Positions 48,396 to 59,254 are shown, counted from the first letter of the stretch. The stretch: 64,000 nt of DNA from Pseudomonas kuykendallii (GCF_900106975.1 NZ_FNNU01000002.1:1-64000), one strand, 5' to 3'. Notes: generated by a model from the letters alone, not told the origin. Program-made: numbers and translations.

Positions 48396-48717
48396 AAGCC
48401 AATCGACCCCCCTTCCTGGCAAAAGGTTGCCTGGGAATTCGTCTTTGAGAAGTAAGCCGTTATTTTTGCTGAATTAGATTTTTTTCAACGGCGGACGGCG
48501 GCTTCAGCGAAGCGGCAGGAACGGCCCTGAAGCGGGCTTTTTCGGCAGTATGGCGTCTAGCATGAAGGCACGGGGCCAGCGTCGCGGGAGTTTCCCCGGC
48601 GTCTTTTCCTGCCGCTGCCGGCCCAGGTCAAATTTTGTCATTTCATGCGGCTGGCAATGTGCGGGGACTGCTGGCAGATTGTCGGTCGCTGTCAGGCCGT
48701 CATCCGATCAGGACTTC
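48396..48717. other. Divergent intergenic region upstream of cluster B
   Basis: 322 bases without a supported gene. It contains an AT-rich stretch (about 48440-48490) before the pilin operon, with a weak sigma-70-like pair on the minus strand (TTGAAA, 18 bases, AATAAC). Nearer the transporter gene are small hairpins (GCTTC-AGC-GAAGC at 48501 and GCCC-TGAAGC-GGGC with TTTTT at 48524). No clear sigma-54 site is present, unlike cluster A. Confidence 0.6.
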
Positions 48718-49728
48718 ATGAGCAATTCCTCCCGCCGTACCTTCTGCTACGCCAGTCTGCTGATTCTGGGCATCGCCCTGATTCTCGTCCTGCCGCTCAA
48801 ACTGCTGCCGAGCCTGCTCGCCGGGCTGCTGGTATTCGAACTGGTGAACAGCCTGGCACCGCTGCTGCAGCGCCTGTTCGCCGGTCATCTCGGGCGTCTG
48901 CTGACGGTCGGGCTGCTCGGCGTCATGGTCGTCGGGGTGCTGACGCTGGCGTTCGCCAGTGCGTTCTCCTTCGCCCTGCTGGAGCTGAACAATCCCGGGC
49001 AGATGCTCGGCAAGCTGATGGGCGTGGTCGACCGCGTGCGCGAGCAGGTGCCGGAGGGACTGGTGGCCTACCTGCCGGCCAACGTCGACGACGTCCGCCT
49101 GACCCTGCACGACTGGCTGCGCCGTCACGTCGGCGAGCTGCAACTGCTCGGCAAGGGCGCCGCGCATCTGTTCGTCACCGTGCTGATCGGCATGATCCTC
49201 GGCGCAGTGGTCGCGCTGCAGCGTCTGCCCGATCCGCAGACGCTCAAGCCGCTGGCGGGCGAGCTGCTGGTGAGGGTGACGCGGTTCACCGCGGCGTTCC
49301 GCAACATCGTCTTCGCCCAGTTCAAGATTTCCCTGCTCAACACGGCGTTCACCGGGGTCTTCCTGATGGGTGTGCTGCCGCTGTTCGGCATCCACCTGCC
49401 GCTGACCAAGACGCTGATCCTGCTGACCTTCGTCGTCGGGCTGCTGCCGGTGATCGGCAACCTGATCTCCAACACCGCGATCTTCATCGTCGGCTTCTCG
49501 CTGTCGCTGTGGGTCGCCCTGGGCGCGCTGGCGTACCTGATCCTGATCCACAAGGTCGAATACTTCCTCAATGCGCGGATCGTCGGCGGGCAGATCAACG
49601 CCAAGGCCTGGGAGTTGCTCCTGGCGATGCTGGTGTTCGAAGCCGCCTTCGGCATCGCCGGTCTGGTCGCCGCACCGGTCTATTACGCCTACCTGAAGAG
49701 CGAGATGAAGGCCCAGGACTGGGTCTGA
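48718..49728 (+). CDS. AI-2E (PerM/TqsA) family transporter
   Basis: 336 residues from ATG 48718, with about seven membrane segments. The order is that of AI-2E family proteins: paired N-terminal helices (YASLLILGIALILVLPLKLL and following), a periplasmic stretch (110-150), then VTRFTAAFRNIVFAQFKISL and the C-terminal YFLNARIVGGQINAKAWELL motif. Members export small molecules or ions; the substrate is unknown. A longer open frame to 48550 is rejected. Confidence 0.87.
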   Translation: MSNSSRRTFCYASLLILGIALILVLPLKLLPSLLAGLLVFELVNSLAPLLQRLFAGHLGRLLTVGLLGVMVVGVLTLAFASAFSFALLELNNPGQMLGKLMGVVDRVREQVPEGLVAYLPANVDDVRLTLHDWLRRHVGELQLLGKGAAHLFVTVLIGMILGAVVALQRLPDPQTLKPLAGELLVRVTRFTAAFRNIVFAQFKISLLNTAFTGVFLMGVLPLFGIHLPLTKTLILLTFVVGLLPVIGNLISNTAIFIVGFSLSLWVALGALAYLILIHKVEYFLNARIVGGQINAKAWELLLAMLVFEAAFGIAGLVAAPVYYAYLKSEMKAQDWV

Positions 49729-49883
49729 CAGGCGCGATCCCAAGGGTCCGCAGTTCCTGCAGGGTGACGAAGAAGTCCGGCTGAAGCCGCTCCGTCGGCT
49801 ACCACGCGACCAGATCCCGCCTCCGGGCCGACGCAGCGTCCTTGTTTTCCTCGAAGGCGCCGACTAAGGTGCGCGACGTTTTC

Positions 49884-50085
49884 ATTTCCGCCGAGGTACG
49901 CGGGCCGCATGGCCAGCGTTAATCGGGAAGCCGGTGCGCTCCAGTCTTCCTGGGCAAACCCGGCGCTGCCCCCGCAACGGTAATCGACCGCGATCCGCCC
50001 GGATCGCACTCCGCTCAACGGCCACTGTGCGCATGCATGGGAAGGCGAGCGCGAGCCGCGTCGAGAGCCCGGAGACCGGCCACGG
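49884..50085 (+). promoter_or_regulatory. Cobalamin riboswitch
   Basis: AATCGGGAAGCCGGTGCG (49920-49937), then GCTGCCCCCGCAACGGTAAT (49968-49987), the GCCACTGTGC segment with ATGGGAAGGCGAG, and AGCCCGGAGACCGGCC near 50066-50081 are the conserved B12-element blocks in the right order. It lies 113 bases before btuB and should shut expression when adenosyl- or other cobalamins are plentiful. Confidence 0.93.
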
Positions 50086-50197
50086 CGGAATGCCACTGGT
50101 GTTGCGGAGGGCGACACCATCAGGCGTCGGCCCGCGCACGAAGCGGCCCGCGTCTGCCTGCCCTCCTCGAACGTCTCGCCGACCTTGAGGATTTTCC

Positions 50198-52075
50198 ATG
50201 ACGCTTTCCCGCCTCGCCTTGACCCTGGCCCTGCTGCCGACCCTGCCGGCCCTGGCCGAAACCCCGTCGCAGGACGACGCGCTGAAACTCGACGAACTGC
50301 TGGTCACCGCCAATCGCAGCGTCGAGGCGCGCAGCCAGAGCTCCGCCGCCAGCACCGTGTTCACCCGCGCCGACATCGAGCGGCTGCAGGCCCGCAGCGT
50401 CGCGGAAATCCTCCAGTACGTACCGGGCGTGAACATCGTTAGCACCGGAGGTGCGGGCAGCCAGACCGGCATCTTCATGCGCGGCACCTCCACCGCGCAG
50501 ACGCTGGTGCTGGTCGATGGCCAGCGCATCGCCAGCGCCTCCAGCGGCACCGCCAGCATCGAATTCCTCAGCCCCGACCAGATCGAGCGGATCGAAGTCG
50601 TGCGCGGCTCGCGTTCCGCGCTCTACGGCTCCGACGCCATCGGCGGGGTTATCCAGATTTTCACCCGTCGCGGCGAGACCGAAGGCATCCATCCCTACGT
50701 GCGGCTCGCCGCCGGCTCGCGCGGCACCTTTGAGCGCAGTGCGGGCGTCTCCGGTGGCGATGGCAGAACGCGTTACCAGTTGGGGGCGGCGCTGGACGAA
50801 ACCGCCGGCATCGATGCCACCACCGATGAGCTCGATGGCAATCGCGATCACGACGCCTACCGCAACCGCTCGCTGAGCCTGAGCCTGTCGCACCGCTTCA
50901 ACGAACGTCTGGAAGTGGGCGCGACTCTGCTGGATCAACGCGGCAAGAACGAGTTTGACGACGTCTTCGGCGACACCCGGCCCTACAACGACTTCGTCCT
51001 CAGCAGCGGTTCCGCCTACATCGACGGCACGCTCAGCGAGCGCTGGAGCAGTCGCCTGGAGGTCGGCCACAGCGAAGACAAGCGCGACACCAGGAACGAT
51101 GTCGCCAATGGCAGCTTCTACACCTACAACACCTTCCGCGACTCGGCCAACTGGGTGAATACCCTGCAACTGAACGAGGCCAACCAGTTGCTGGTGGGTG
51201 CCGACTGGTACGAGGAGCGTCTGCATGCCACCGATGCCTTCATCGAGGGCACGCGCTGGAACCAGGGCCTGTTCATCCAGCATCGCCTGCAGACCGGGCG
51301 TTTCTCCACCGAGCTGGGTCTGCGCCACGACAAGAACGCGCAGTACGGTAGCGAAAACACCTGGAACGGCGCCCTCACGGTTCCGCTGAATCAGGCCAAT
51401 GCCCTGACGTTGTCCTACAGCGAAGGCTTTCGCGCGCCAACCTTCAACGACCTCTACTACCCGGATTTCTGCTCCGGCGGCTTCTGCTTTCCCAGCGCCA
51501 ACCCGGACCTGAAACCGGAGCGCTCGAAGAGCTACGAACTGCAATGGCGCAGCGACTACAGCACCAGCGGCCACCTCGACGTCTCCGTCTATCGGACCCA
51601 GCTCGAAGACGCCATCGTGCTGGACGAGAACTTCATCCCGCAGAACGTGCAGAACGCCCGCATCAATGGCTTCGAGGCGAGCCTCGACGATCAGCTGTTC
51701 GGCTGGCAGGCCAACCTCGCACTGGGCCTGACCGATCCCCGCGACCGCGACAGCGGACATGTCCTGCCGCGCCGCGTCAAGCGCACCCTGAGCCTGGCGC
51801 TGGACCGTCGTTTCGGCGATTTCGGCATCGGCGCCACCTGGCGCGCGGTCAGCGGGGTTTATGACGATGCGGCCAACGACATTGCGCTCGGCGGCTACGG
51901 GCTGCTCGGCCTGCGCGGCGACTGGCAGGCGACGTCCGAAGTGAACCTGGCGCTCAAGCTGGATAACCTGCTGGACAAGGACTACGCCCAGGGCACCTAC
52001 CAGGGCGGTCTCTACCCCTACCGCAGCGAAGGCCGGACCGCGCTCATGGCGCTGACCTGGACTCCGGAAATCTGA
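50198..52075 (+). CDS. btuB: TonB-dependent vitamin B12 receptor BtuB
   Basis: 625 residues. A signal peptide (MTLSRLALTLALLPTLPALA) is followed by a TonB-box-like LDELLVTANR, a plug domain (40-155; VAEILQYVPGVNIV, GTASIEFLSPDQIERIEVVR, SRSALYGSDAIGGVIQIFTR) and a 22-strand barrel ending in LMALTWTPEI. The riboswitch upstream and the size (about 600) support cobalamin as substrate. Confidence 0.93.
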   Translation: MTLSRLALTLALLPTLPALAETPSQDDALKLDELLVTANRSVEARSQSSAASTVFTRADIERLQARSVAEILQYVPGVNIVSTGGAGSQTGIFMRGTSTAQTLVLVDGQRIASASSGTASIEFLSPDQIERIEVVRGSRSALYGSDAIGGVIQIFTRRGETEGIHPYVRLAAGSRGTFERSAGVSGGDGRTRYQLGAALDETAGIDATTDELDGNRDHDAYRNRSLSLSLSHRFNERLEVGATLLDQRGKNEFDDVFGDTRPYNDFVLSSGSAYIDGTLSERWSSRLEVGHSEDKRDTRNDVANGSFYTYNTFRDSANWVNTLQLNEANQLLVGADWYEERLHATDAFIEGTRWNQGLFIQHRLQTGRFSTELGLRHDKNAQYGSENTWNGALTVPLNQANALTLSYSEGFRAPTFNDLYYPDFCSGGFCFPSANPDLKPERSKSYELQWRSDYSTSGHLDVSVYRTQLEDAIVLDENFIPQNVQNARINGFEASLDDQLFGWQANLALGLTDPRDRDSGHVLPRRVKRTLSLALDRRFGDFGIGATWRAVSGVYDDAANDIALGGYGLLGLRGDWQATSEVNLALKLDNLLDKDYAQGTYQGGLYPYRSEGRTALMALTWTPEI

Positions 52076-52097
52076 TCCGATCGGCCGCACGAACGAA

Positions 52098-52119
52098 GAG
52101 GCCCGCTTTCGCGGGCCTC
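52098..52119 (+). terminator. Hairpin after btuB
   Basis: GAGGCCCGC-TTTC-GCGGGCCTC, a perfect 9-bp stem 23 bases after btuB. There is no T-run after it, so termination may need Rho or it may mainly stabilise the message. Confidence 0.5.
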
Positions 52120-52146
52120 GATCGATCTCCTGGCTCATTCCGGCGT

Positions 52147-54375
52147 TCAGTGCGCCACGTGGCCAGGTATGGGCGCCGCCGTCTGCAAGGGCACTCCGGG
52201 CGCGGCGCTGCCCGATTTCTCTTCGCGGCTGAGCCGGCTGGCGGTCTTGTGCAGGTCGAGTACCAGTTGCGCCAGTGACTGTGCCGCCTGCAGGGTTTCC
52301 CCGGCGCTCTGGCTGCTGTGCTCGGCGGCACCCGTGATGGCCTGGGCCTGGCCATTTACGGCCTGCACCTGGCTCATTTGCAGCGTCATGGCCTGGCTGA
52401 TCTGGCCCAGGCGGTCCTGCATTCCGGCCACTTCTTCCTCGATGCGTTCGAGTGCCTCATTGGCCTCGCTCGAGCGGACCACGCTGCTTTGCGCCGCCTG
52501 CTGGCAGCTGTGCATCGCCGATTGGCTGTCCAGCGTCTGCTGGCGCACGCTGCCCAGCGTCGTGGCAATTTCCTGGGTGGCCTGCGCGGTGCGCCGGGCC
52601 AGGTTGCGCACTTCATCGGCCACCACGGCGAAACCGCGACCGCTTTCGCCGGCGCGCGCCGCCTCGATGGCGGCATTGAGGGCCAGCAGGTTGGTCTGAT
52701 CGGCGATACCGCGGATCGCCTCGCTGATGTGCTGGATCTTCTCGGTTTGCCGGCTGAGGGCTTCGAGTGCCTGGCTCGACTGTTCGATGCGATCCGCCAG
52801 TTGGGCGACGTCGTCGGCGTTGTGCTGCACGGCGCTGGCGCCCTTGCGCGTCATGCTCAGCGCGTGCTGCGAGGCGCTTTCGCCGTCGCGGATGTGCTGG
52901 GCGACCTGGCCGATGCTCTGGTTGACCTCGAGCATCGTGCGCGCGGTGGATACGGCCGCCGCCTGGCCCTGAGCGGCGCATTGGGCGGCATTGGTTGCGG
53001 TGCGCGTCAGCCCGGTGGAGGTCTCGTGCAGCGCGCTGCCGGCGGTGACGATGCCCTGCATGGTGTGGTCCATCTTGTCGACGAAGCTGTTCACCCAGCC
53101 GGCGAGGGTGCCCGCTTCGTCACTGGCGAAGCGCTCCAGCGCCAGGCGATTGCTCAGTGGCGCGCCACATTCGGCGGTGTCCAGAAAGAAGTCCGACAGC
53201 GCCTGCAGCGAGCGCGCCCGCGCGCGCAGGCTGAACGCCCAGAAGGCCAGCAGCAGTCCGCCGGCGGCGGCGAAGGTCAATGGCGCGGCGAGATCGGGCA
53301 ACTGACGCGTCAGCCACCACTGCAGACCGCCCAGCATCGCCAGCCCGGTCAGCAGCTGGCTGGCCAGCGAAACACTCAGGCTGCGCTGGCGGTAGACCTC
53401 CTCCAGGTCGCCTTCGCACATCAGTCCCCAGGTGTCCGGCGAGCCGGGCAGGCGCAGCGTCAACCCGGCGCCCACCACCGGTACGTGGCGATAGTCCGGG
53501 TAGCCGGGGTAGAGCACGAACAGGTTGCTGCCATGGCGGATGGTTTCCCGCACGCCGGGGTGCAGTTCGCCCGTCGCCGGCGCGGTGAAGCGCAGTTCGA
53601 ATTCGGTGTGTTGGCGCACCTGTACGGTGCCGAACGGCGTGGAAATGCCCTGTTTCAGGTTTTCGCCGCCGGTGAAGGCGCCGTCTTCGAAGCGTGACCG
53701 GGACAGCGCGGTGCCCGGGGCAATGGCCGGGTTGTAGGCGCTGTGCACCATGAACAGGTAGTTGTCGCCGGAATCCCGGTAGACGTGGCCGGCCTCGCGC
53801 TGGATGAGATCGCTCATCACATCGTTGGGTATCCGCGCGCACAGGCAGCCCACCACCTGGCCGTCATGGCTCAGCGGCTGATGGAACATCAGGGTGACGG
53901 CATCGTGGAACTTCGAGGTGGTGGCGCCCAGCTGCAGGGTCAGTTCATCGCTGTAGGGACCCAGCAGAAACGGGGCGCGCAGCCCGGCGGCGAGCGCCCC
54001 TGCATCATGGCGCGTGCCGATGCGCGGGGCGTGGGTCGAAGCCATGATGCGACCCGAGGTGTCGACCACGAACAGCTCGCAGACTTCGGGCATGTGCGGC
54101 AGGGCGCGCCTGAGGCTATCGGCCTCGATGGCTGGCCAGTAAGTGGCCAGACCGCAGCCGAGTAGCTCGAGCGCCTGCCAATGCTGTTGCGCCCAACCAA
54201 GCAACAGATCGACTCGGGTCTGGGCCAGACCGCTGAAGGTCTTCTCGACCCGGGCGGTCTGGCCCGCATTTAGCAGGCAGGACCAGCGCATGGCCAGCTT
54301 GCCCGTCTTGCCGAACCAGGGCAGCCAGCGGCGCTCGCGACCTTTGAAGTCCATTTTGTGGCTACGCAGCTGCAT
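52147..54375 (-). CDS. Methyl-accepting chemotaxis protein with unusual topology
   Basis: 742 residues from ATG 54375, behind GGAG. The N-terminal part (about 20-310) looks like a Cache-type sensor ([37 protein letters not shown]) but no membrane helix precedes it. Two hydrophobic segments occur only at about 325-350 and 355-375. The HAMP-like linker and the signalling domain follow, with the tip [20 protein letters not shown] and [21 protein letters not shown] long coiled coil and a Pro/Ala tail close it; no CheR pentapeptide is seen. Ligand unknown. Confidence 0.85.
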   Translation of the reverse strand: MQLRSHKMDFKGRERRWLPWFGKTGKLAMRWSCLLNAGQTARVEKTFSGLAQTRVDLLLGWAQQHWQALELLGCGLATYWPAIEADSLRRALPHMPEVCELFVVDTSGRIMASTHAPRIGTRHDAGALAAGLRAPFLLGPYSDELTLQLGATTSKFHDAVTLMFHQPLSHDGQVVGCLCARIPNDVMSDLIQREAGHVYRDSGDNYLFMVHSAYNPAIAPGTALSRSRFEDGAFTGGENLKQGISTPFGTVQVRQHTEFELRFTAPATGELHPGVRETIRHGSNLFVLYPGYPDYRHVPVVGAGLTLRLPGSPDTWGLMCEGDLEEVYRQRSLSVSLASQLLTGLAMLGGLQWWLTRQLPDLAAPLTFAAAGGLLLAFWAFSLRARARSLQALSDFFLDTAECGAPLSNRLALERFASDEAGTLAGWVNSFVDKMDHTMQGIVTAGSALHETSTGLTRTATNAAQCAAQGQAAAVSTARTMLEVNQSIGQVAQHIRDGESASQHALSMTRKGASAVQHNADDVAQLADRIEQSSQALEALSRQTEKIQHISEAIRGIADQTNLLALNAAIEAARAGESGRGFAVVADEVRNLARRTAQATQEIATTLGSVRQQTLDSQSAMHSCQQAAQSSVVRSSEANEALERIEEEVAGMQDRLGQISQAMTLQMSQVQAVNGQAQAITGAAEHSSQSAGETLQAAQSLAQLVLDLHKTASRLSREEKSGSAAPGVPLQTAAPIPGHVAH

Positions 54376-54470
54376 ACAAACTCCGGCCGATCGACGGTCC
54401 ACTAACGCTCAGTTTTGGTCAGAAACTGATGCAAGTTGTGAACCGTTCGTCGGATTTGGAGTCGGCTGCC

Positions 54471-56369
54471 TCAGCGCGCCAGGCGGTTGCGGATCGCCGC
54501 TTCGATACCGGCTTCGTCGAGGCCGCATTCGGCAAGCATCTCCGCCGGTTTGGCGTGCTCGACGTAGCGATCCGGCAGGCCGAGGTTGAGGATCGGCTTG
54601 AGCAGGCCTTCGCGGGCGAGGAACTCGTTCACCGCGCTGCCGGCGCCGCCCATCACACTGCCTTCCTCGATGCTCACCAATAGCTCATGGCTGTCGGCGA
54701 GCTCGCGCAGCAGGGCTTCGTCCAGCGGTTTGACGAAGCGCATGTCGACCACCGTCGCATCCAGGGTTTCGCCGACGGCAAGCGCCTCGGTCAGTTGCAC
54801 GCCGAACACCAGCAGGGCAACGCGGCTGCCCTGGCGGCGAACCACCGCCTTGCCGATTTCCAGCGGCTCCAGGCCCGGCTCGATCCGCGCATTGGGCCCG
54901 CTGCCGCGCGGGTAGCGCACCGCGGCGGGACCTTCGAAGCGATAACCGGTGCAGAGCAGTCGGCGCAGTTCGTTCTCGTCGCTCGGCGTCATCACCAGCA
55001 TGCCGGGGATGCAGCGCAGGTAGGCGAGGTCGAAGCTGCCGGCGTGGGTCGGGCCGTCTTCGCCGACGAGGCCGGCACGGTCGATGGCGAACAGCACGTC
55101 GAGGTTCTGCACCGCGACGTCGTGGATCAACTGGTCGTAGCCGCGCTGCAGGAAGGTCGAATAGATCGCCACCACCGGCTTGGCGCCGTCGCAGGCGAGG
55201 CCGGCGGCGAGGGTTACCGCGTGCTGCTCGGCGATGGCGACGTCGAAGTAGCGCTGTGGAAAGCGCTCGCTGAAGGCCACCAGGTCGGAGCCTTCCTTCA
55301 TCGCCGGGGTGATGCCGACCAGCCGCGGATCGCTTTCCGCCATGTCGCACAGCCATTGGCCGAACACGCCGGAGTACTTCGGACCGGCGATCTTCTTCGC
55401 CGCCGGTGCCACGCCGGCGGAGCTGTCGGCGGGCTCCAGCTTGGTGATCGCGTGGTAGCCGATGGGGTCGACCTCGGCCGGGGCGAAGCCCTTGCCCTTC
55501 TTCGTCACCACATGCAGGAACTGCGGGCCCTTGAGGTCGCGCATGTTGCGCAGAGTGGCGATCAGCGTCGGCAGGTCGTGGCCATCGATGGGGCCGATGT
55601 AGTTCCAGCCGAGCTCCTCGAAGAGCGTGCCGGGCACCAGCATGCCCTTGGCGTACTCCTCGGTGCGGCGGGCGATTTCCCAGGCGCCGGGCAGGCGCGA
55701 GAGGACCTTCTTGCTGCCCTCGCGCATGCTCGTGTAGGTGCGGCTGGAAAGGATCTTCGCCAGGTAGTTGGACAGCCCGCCGACGTTGCGCGAGATCGAC
55801 ATGTCGTTGTCGTTGAGCACCACCAGCATGTCGGCGCCGACTTCCGGAGCGTGGTTCAGCGCCTCGAACGCCATCCCCGCGGTGAGCGCGCCGTCGCCGA
55901 TCACGGCGATGGATTTGCGCCCGCTGCCTTGCATCCGCGCGGCGATGGCCATGCCCAGGGCGGCGCTGATCGAGGTGCTGGAGTGGCCGACGCCGAAGGT
56001 GTCGTACTCGCTCTCGCTGCGCCGCGGGAAGGCGGCGATGCCGTCCTTCATGCGCAGGCTGGCCATCCGCTCGCGGCGCCCGGTGAGGATCTTGTGCGGG
56101 TAGGCCTGGTGGCCGACGTCCCACACCAGGCGGTCGTCCGGGGTGTCGAAGACGTAGTGCAGGGCGATGGTCAGTTCGATCACGCCGAGGCCAGCACCGA
56201 AGTGACCGCCGGTCAGCCCGACGCTGTAGAGCAGGTCCTGGCGAAGTTCGTCGGCGAGGGTTTCCAGTTCGGCCTCGCCCAGGCGACGCAGTTCTTCCGG
56301 CGTCGCGGCGCGGTCGAGAAGGGGAGTGGACGGGCGCTCGCGGGGAAACTCGTGGAACGTCTTGGGCAT
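54471..56369 (-). CDS. dxs: 1-deoxy-D-xylulose-5-phosphate synthase
   Basis: 632 residues from ATG 56369 ([18 protein letters not shown]). It makes DXP from pyruvate and glyceraldehyde 3-phosphate, the first step of the MEP isoprenoid pathway and a precursor of thiamine and pyridoxal. The TPP-binding [17 protein letters not shown] and [14 protein letters not shown], the transketolase motif [18 protein letters not shown] and the C-terminal domain are intact. Confidence 0.97.
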   Translation of the reverse strand: MPKTFHEFPRERPSTPLLDRAATPEELRRLGEAELETLADELRQDLLYSVGLTGGHFGAGLGVIELTIALHYVFDTPDDRLVWDVGHQAYPHKILTGRRERMASLRMKDGIAAFPRRSESEYDTFGVGHSSTSISAALGMAIAARMQGSGRKSIAVIGDGALTAGMAFEALNHAPEVGADMLVVLNDNDMSISRNVGGLSNYLAKILSSRTYTSMREGSKKVLSRLPGAWEIARRTEEYAKGMLVPGTLFEELGWNYIGPIDGHDLPTLIATLRNMRDLKGPQFLHVVTKKGKGFAPAEVDPIGYHAITKLEPADSSAGVAPAAKKIAGPKYSGVFGQWLCDMAESDPRLVGITPAMKEGSDLVAFSERFPQRYFDVAIAEQHAVTLAAGLACDGAKPVVAIYSTFLQRGYDQLIHDVAVQNLDVLFAIDRAGLVGEDGPTHAGSFDLAYLRCIPGMLVMTPSDENELRRLLCTGYRFEGPAAVRYPRGSGPNARIEPGLEPLEIGKAVVRRQGSRVALLVFGVQLTEALAVGETLDATVVDMRFVKPLDEALLRELADSHELLVSIEEGSVMGGAGSAVNEFLAREGLLKPILNLGLPDRYVEHAKPAEMLAECGLDEAGIEAAIRNRLAR

Positions 56370-56511
56370 CAGGCTGATCGTTATTGGAAAAGGCGAAGGG
56401 CGCAGTTTACCCGAAAGCGCTCGTGGCGGGCTTGCCGCCACGGCGTGAATCGGTGCCGCTGCAGTGGGTCGCAATGCACCGCTGCGCTATGCTGCGCGGC
56501 GCATCGGGGCG

Positions 56512-56802
56512 TCAATTGATGATGAAGCTGAGCAACCAGAGCGCCAGCAGCAGGAGAATGATGCCGCTGATGATCGACCGTCGGAAGAAGGCGCGGAACG
56601 CCCCGACCAGCAGGATCAGGCCGAGGACCAGGGCGGCGATGTTAAGGATCGAGCGGTCCATGCCCAGCGCGGCGGCCAGGCCATCGACGAAATTGTGCCC
56701 GGCGACGGCGAACAGGCTGAACAGCCAGTCCAGGCTGTCGACGATGAAACGGATCAGCGAGCCCAGCATCTGGCCGAGCGTCTCGAAGAAATCTACTTGC
56801 AT
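56512..56802 (-). CDS. Small membrane protein
   Basis: 96 residues with a possible amphipathic N-terminus (MQVDFFETLGQMLGSLIRF) and two clear C-terminal membrane helices (SILNIAALVLGLILLVGAF and ISGIILLLLALWLLSFII). No family is recognised. It lies between pbpC (divergent) and dxs (same strand, 142 bases downstream). Function unknown. Confidence 0.7.
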   Translation of the reverse strand: MQVDFFETLGQMLGSLIRFIVDSLDWLFSLFAVAGHNFVDGLAAALGMDRSILNIAALVLGLILLVGAFRAFFRRSIISGIILLLLALWLLSFIIN

Positions 56803-56914
56803 ATGAGGTTCCCTGTGAGGTCCATGCAGGCGCCGCGCCGTGGGCGAAGCGCTCCTTCGAGGCTTGGGCTGTCGCGCAGGCTCGCGAGTTCCCTACGCGT
56901 GGCGAGAGTCGCGC

Positions 56915-59254
56915 ATGGCTGAGTGGCGCGTGCCGCGCTGGCTCAAGCGAAGCGGCGGACTGCTGCTGGTGCTGCTCGCCGGCCTGTGGCTGGCCGATCG
57001 CCTGTTTCCGCTGCCGCTGCCGGGCGACGACCTGGCGCGCGTGGTGCTCGCCGAGGACGGCACGCCGCTGTGGCGTTTCGCCGATGCCAACGGCGTGTGG
57101 CGCTACCCGGTGCGCCTGGACGAGGTTTCGCCCTATTACCTGGAGGCGCTGCTGACCTACGAGGACCGCTGGTTCTACCAGCATCCGGGGATCAATCCGC
57201 TGGCCGTCGCTCGAGCTGCCTGGCAGAACCTCAGCGGCGGCCGCGTGCTGTCCGGCGGCAGCACACTGTCGATGCAGGTGGCGCGGTTGCTCGATCCGCA
57301 CCCGCGCACCCTTGCCGGCAAGCTGCGCCAGGTCTGGCGCACCGCCCAGCTGGAATGGCACCTGTCGAAGGACGAGATCCTCAGGCTCTATCTGGACCGC
57401 GCGCCCTTCGGCGGCACCCTGCAGGGCGTCGCCGCGGCAAGCTGGACGTACCTGGGCAAGCCGCCGGCGCAGTTGACCCGCGCCGAAGCGGCGTTGCTCG
57501 CGGTACTGCCCCAGGCGCCCAGCCGGCTGCGCCCGGACCGCCACCCGCGTCGGGCCCAGGCGGCGCGCGACAAGGTGTTGCAGCGCCTGCGGCAGTTCGC
57601 GGTGTGGCCGGCGCAGACGGTCGACGAGGCCCTGCAGGAGCCCGTCCTGCTGGCGCCGCGCGAGCAGCCGCAACTGGCGCCGCTGCTGGCGCGGCGGCTG
57701 AATCGTCCCGGCAGCCCGCCGCTGATCCGCAGCACCCTGGACGCCGCCCTGCAGCGGCGCCTGGAAGACTTCCTGCTGGGCTGGCGCGCGCGGCTGCCGG
57801 AGCGCACCTCGGCGGCGCTGCTGGTGGTCGAGCACGAGAGCATGGCGGTGCGCGCCTACCTGGGCTCGGTGGACCTCGGCGACCGCACGCGCTTCGGCCA
57901 CGTCGACATGGTCGCCGCGCAACGCTCGCCCGGCTCCACGCTGAAGCCCTTCCTCTACGGCATGGCGCTGGATGCCGGGCTGATCCATTCCGAATCGCTG
58001 CTGCAGGACGTGCCGCGGCGCTATGGCGATTACCGTCCCGGCAACTTCGCCTCCGGGTTCAACGGGCCGGTGGCGGCCAGCGCGGCGCTCTCGGCCTCGC
58101 TCAACCTGCCGGCGGTGCAACTGCTCGAAGCCTACGGGCCGAAGCGCTTTGCCGGCGAGCTGCGCAACGTCGGCGTGCCGCTGGCCCTGCCGGCGCTGGC
58201 CGAGCCGAACCTGGCGCTGATTCTCGGCGGCGCCGGCAGCCGCCTCGACGAGCTGGTCAGCGGCTACAGCGCCTTCGCCCGCGGCGGCGAAGTGGCGCGG
58301 CTGCGTTTCCAGCCCGACGATCCGCTGCTCCAACGGCGCCTGCTGTCGCCCGGCGCGGCCTGGATCGTGCGGCGCATCCTCGCCGGGCAGGCGCGTCCGG
58401 ACCGCGACCCGCGCTCCGAGCTGGTGCAGCGCCCCGGCCTGGCCTGGAAAACCGGCACCAGCTATGGCTTTCGCGATGCCTGGGCCATCGGCGTCGGCCC
58501 GCGCTACCTGATCGGCGTGTGGATCGGCCGGCCCGACGGCACACCGGTGCCCGGCCAGTTCGGCCTGGCCTCGACAGCGCCCCTGCTGCTGCAGGTGCAC
58601 GACATCCTGGTCAACCGCGATGCGCAGCGCGGCCTGGCGCCGCCGGGCGATACGCAGCCGGCGAGCGTCGGCGTCGCGGCGATCTGCTGGCCGTTGGGCC
58701 AGCCCCTGGTGAAGAGCGACCCCAACTGCCGTCGCCAGCGCTTCGCCTGGACGCTGGACGGCACCACGCCGCCGACCCTGGCGGCGGGCGACCAGCCGCT
58801 TGGCCTGGGCCTGTTGCAGACGGTCTGGCTGAATCCGGCCGGGCGGCGGGTGGATGCCGATTGCCCCGGCGCCCGCGCGCAACCGGTGGCGCTCTGGCCG
58901 GCGCCGCTGGAACCCTGGCTGGCGCGACGCGAGCGGCGTGCCGCGCGGCTTCCGGCGATCGACCCGAGCTGCCCGCCGAAGCTGCCCGACGCCGCGCCCG
59001 GGCTGTCCATCGTCGGCGTGCGCGAGGGCGACCAGCTACGCCGTCCGGCGAACAGCGGCGAAGCACTGCAGCTGCGCCTCGGTGCGCTGGGCGGCGGCGG
59101 GCGGCGCTGGTGGTTCCTCGACGGCGAGCCGCTGGGCGAAAGCCAGGGCGAGGAAACCCTCACCCCGACCTTGAGCCGTCCCGGCCATCACCAGCTCAGC
59201 GTGCTCGACGAGAGCGGGCAGACCGCGCGCGTCGAGTTCAGCCTGCTCGACTGA
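56915..59254 (+). CDS. pbpC: Penicillin-binding protein 1C
   Basis: 779 residues from ATG 56915 (MAEWRVPRWLKRSGG). One membrane anchor (15-32) is followed by a GT51 glycosyltransferase domain (EDRWFYQHPGINPLAVARAA, GGSTLSMQVARLL), a transpeptidase domain with SPGSTLKPF (SxxK), SASLN and KTGTS, and a C-terminal beta domain of the BiPBP_C type (about 690-779). The alpha-2-macroglobulin-like gene (yfhM) that accompanies pbpC in other bacteria is not in this window. It may have a role in wall repair. Confidence 0.93.
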   Translation: MAEWRVPRWLKRSGGLLLVLLAGLWLADRLFPLPLPGDDLARVVLAEDGTPLWRFADANGVWRYPVRLDEVSPYYLEALLTYEDRWFYQHPGINPLAVARAAWQNLSGGRVLSGGSTLSMQVARLLDPHPRTLAGKLRQVWRTAQLEWHLSKDEILRLYLDRAPFGGTLQGVAAASWTYLGKPPAQLTRAEAALLAVLPQAPSRLRPDRHPRRAQAARDKVLQRLRQFAVWPAQTVDEALQEPVLLAPREQPQLAPLLARRLNRPGSPPLIRSTLDAALQRRLEDFLLGWRARLPERTSAALLVVEHESMAVRAYLGSVDLGDRTRFGHVDMVAAQRSPGSTLKPFLYGMALDAGLIHSESLLQDVPRRYGDYRPGNFASGFNGPVAASAALSASLNLPAVQLLEAYGPKRFAGELRNVGVPLALPALAEPNLALILGGAGSRLDELVSGYSAFARGGEVARLRFQPDDPLLQRRLLSPGAAWIVRRILAGQARPDRDPRSELVQRPGLAWKTGTSYGFRDAWAIGVGPRYLIGVWIGRPDGTPVPGQFGLASTAPLLLQVHDILVNRDAQRGLAPPGDTQPASVGVAAICWPLGQPLVKSDPNCRRQRFAWTLDGTTPPTLAAGDQPLGLGLLQTVWLNPAGRRVDADCPGARAQPVALWPAPLEPWLARRERRAARLPAIDPSCPPKLPDAAPGLSIVGVREGDQLRRPANSGEALQLRLGALGGGGRRWWFLDGEPLGESQGEETLTPTLSRPGHHQLSVLDESGQTARVEFSLLD

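Noticed and set aside
48426-48440. Sigma-54-like AGGCAACCTTTTGCC upstream of cluster B
   Set aside because: GG and GC are nine rather than ten bases apart and the site is too close to the first start codon.
54687-56519. A 610-residue plus-strand open frame opposite dxs
   Set aside because: Antisense shadow of dxs; no start context or domain.
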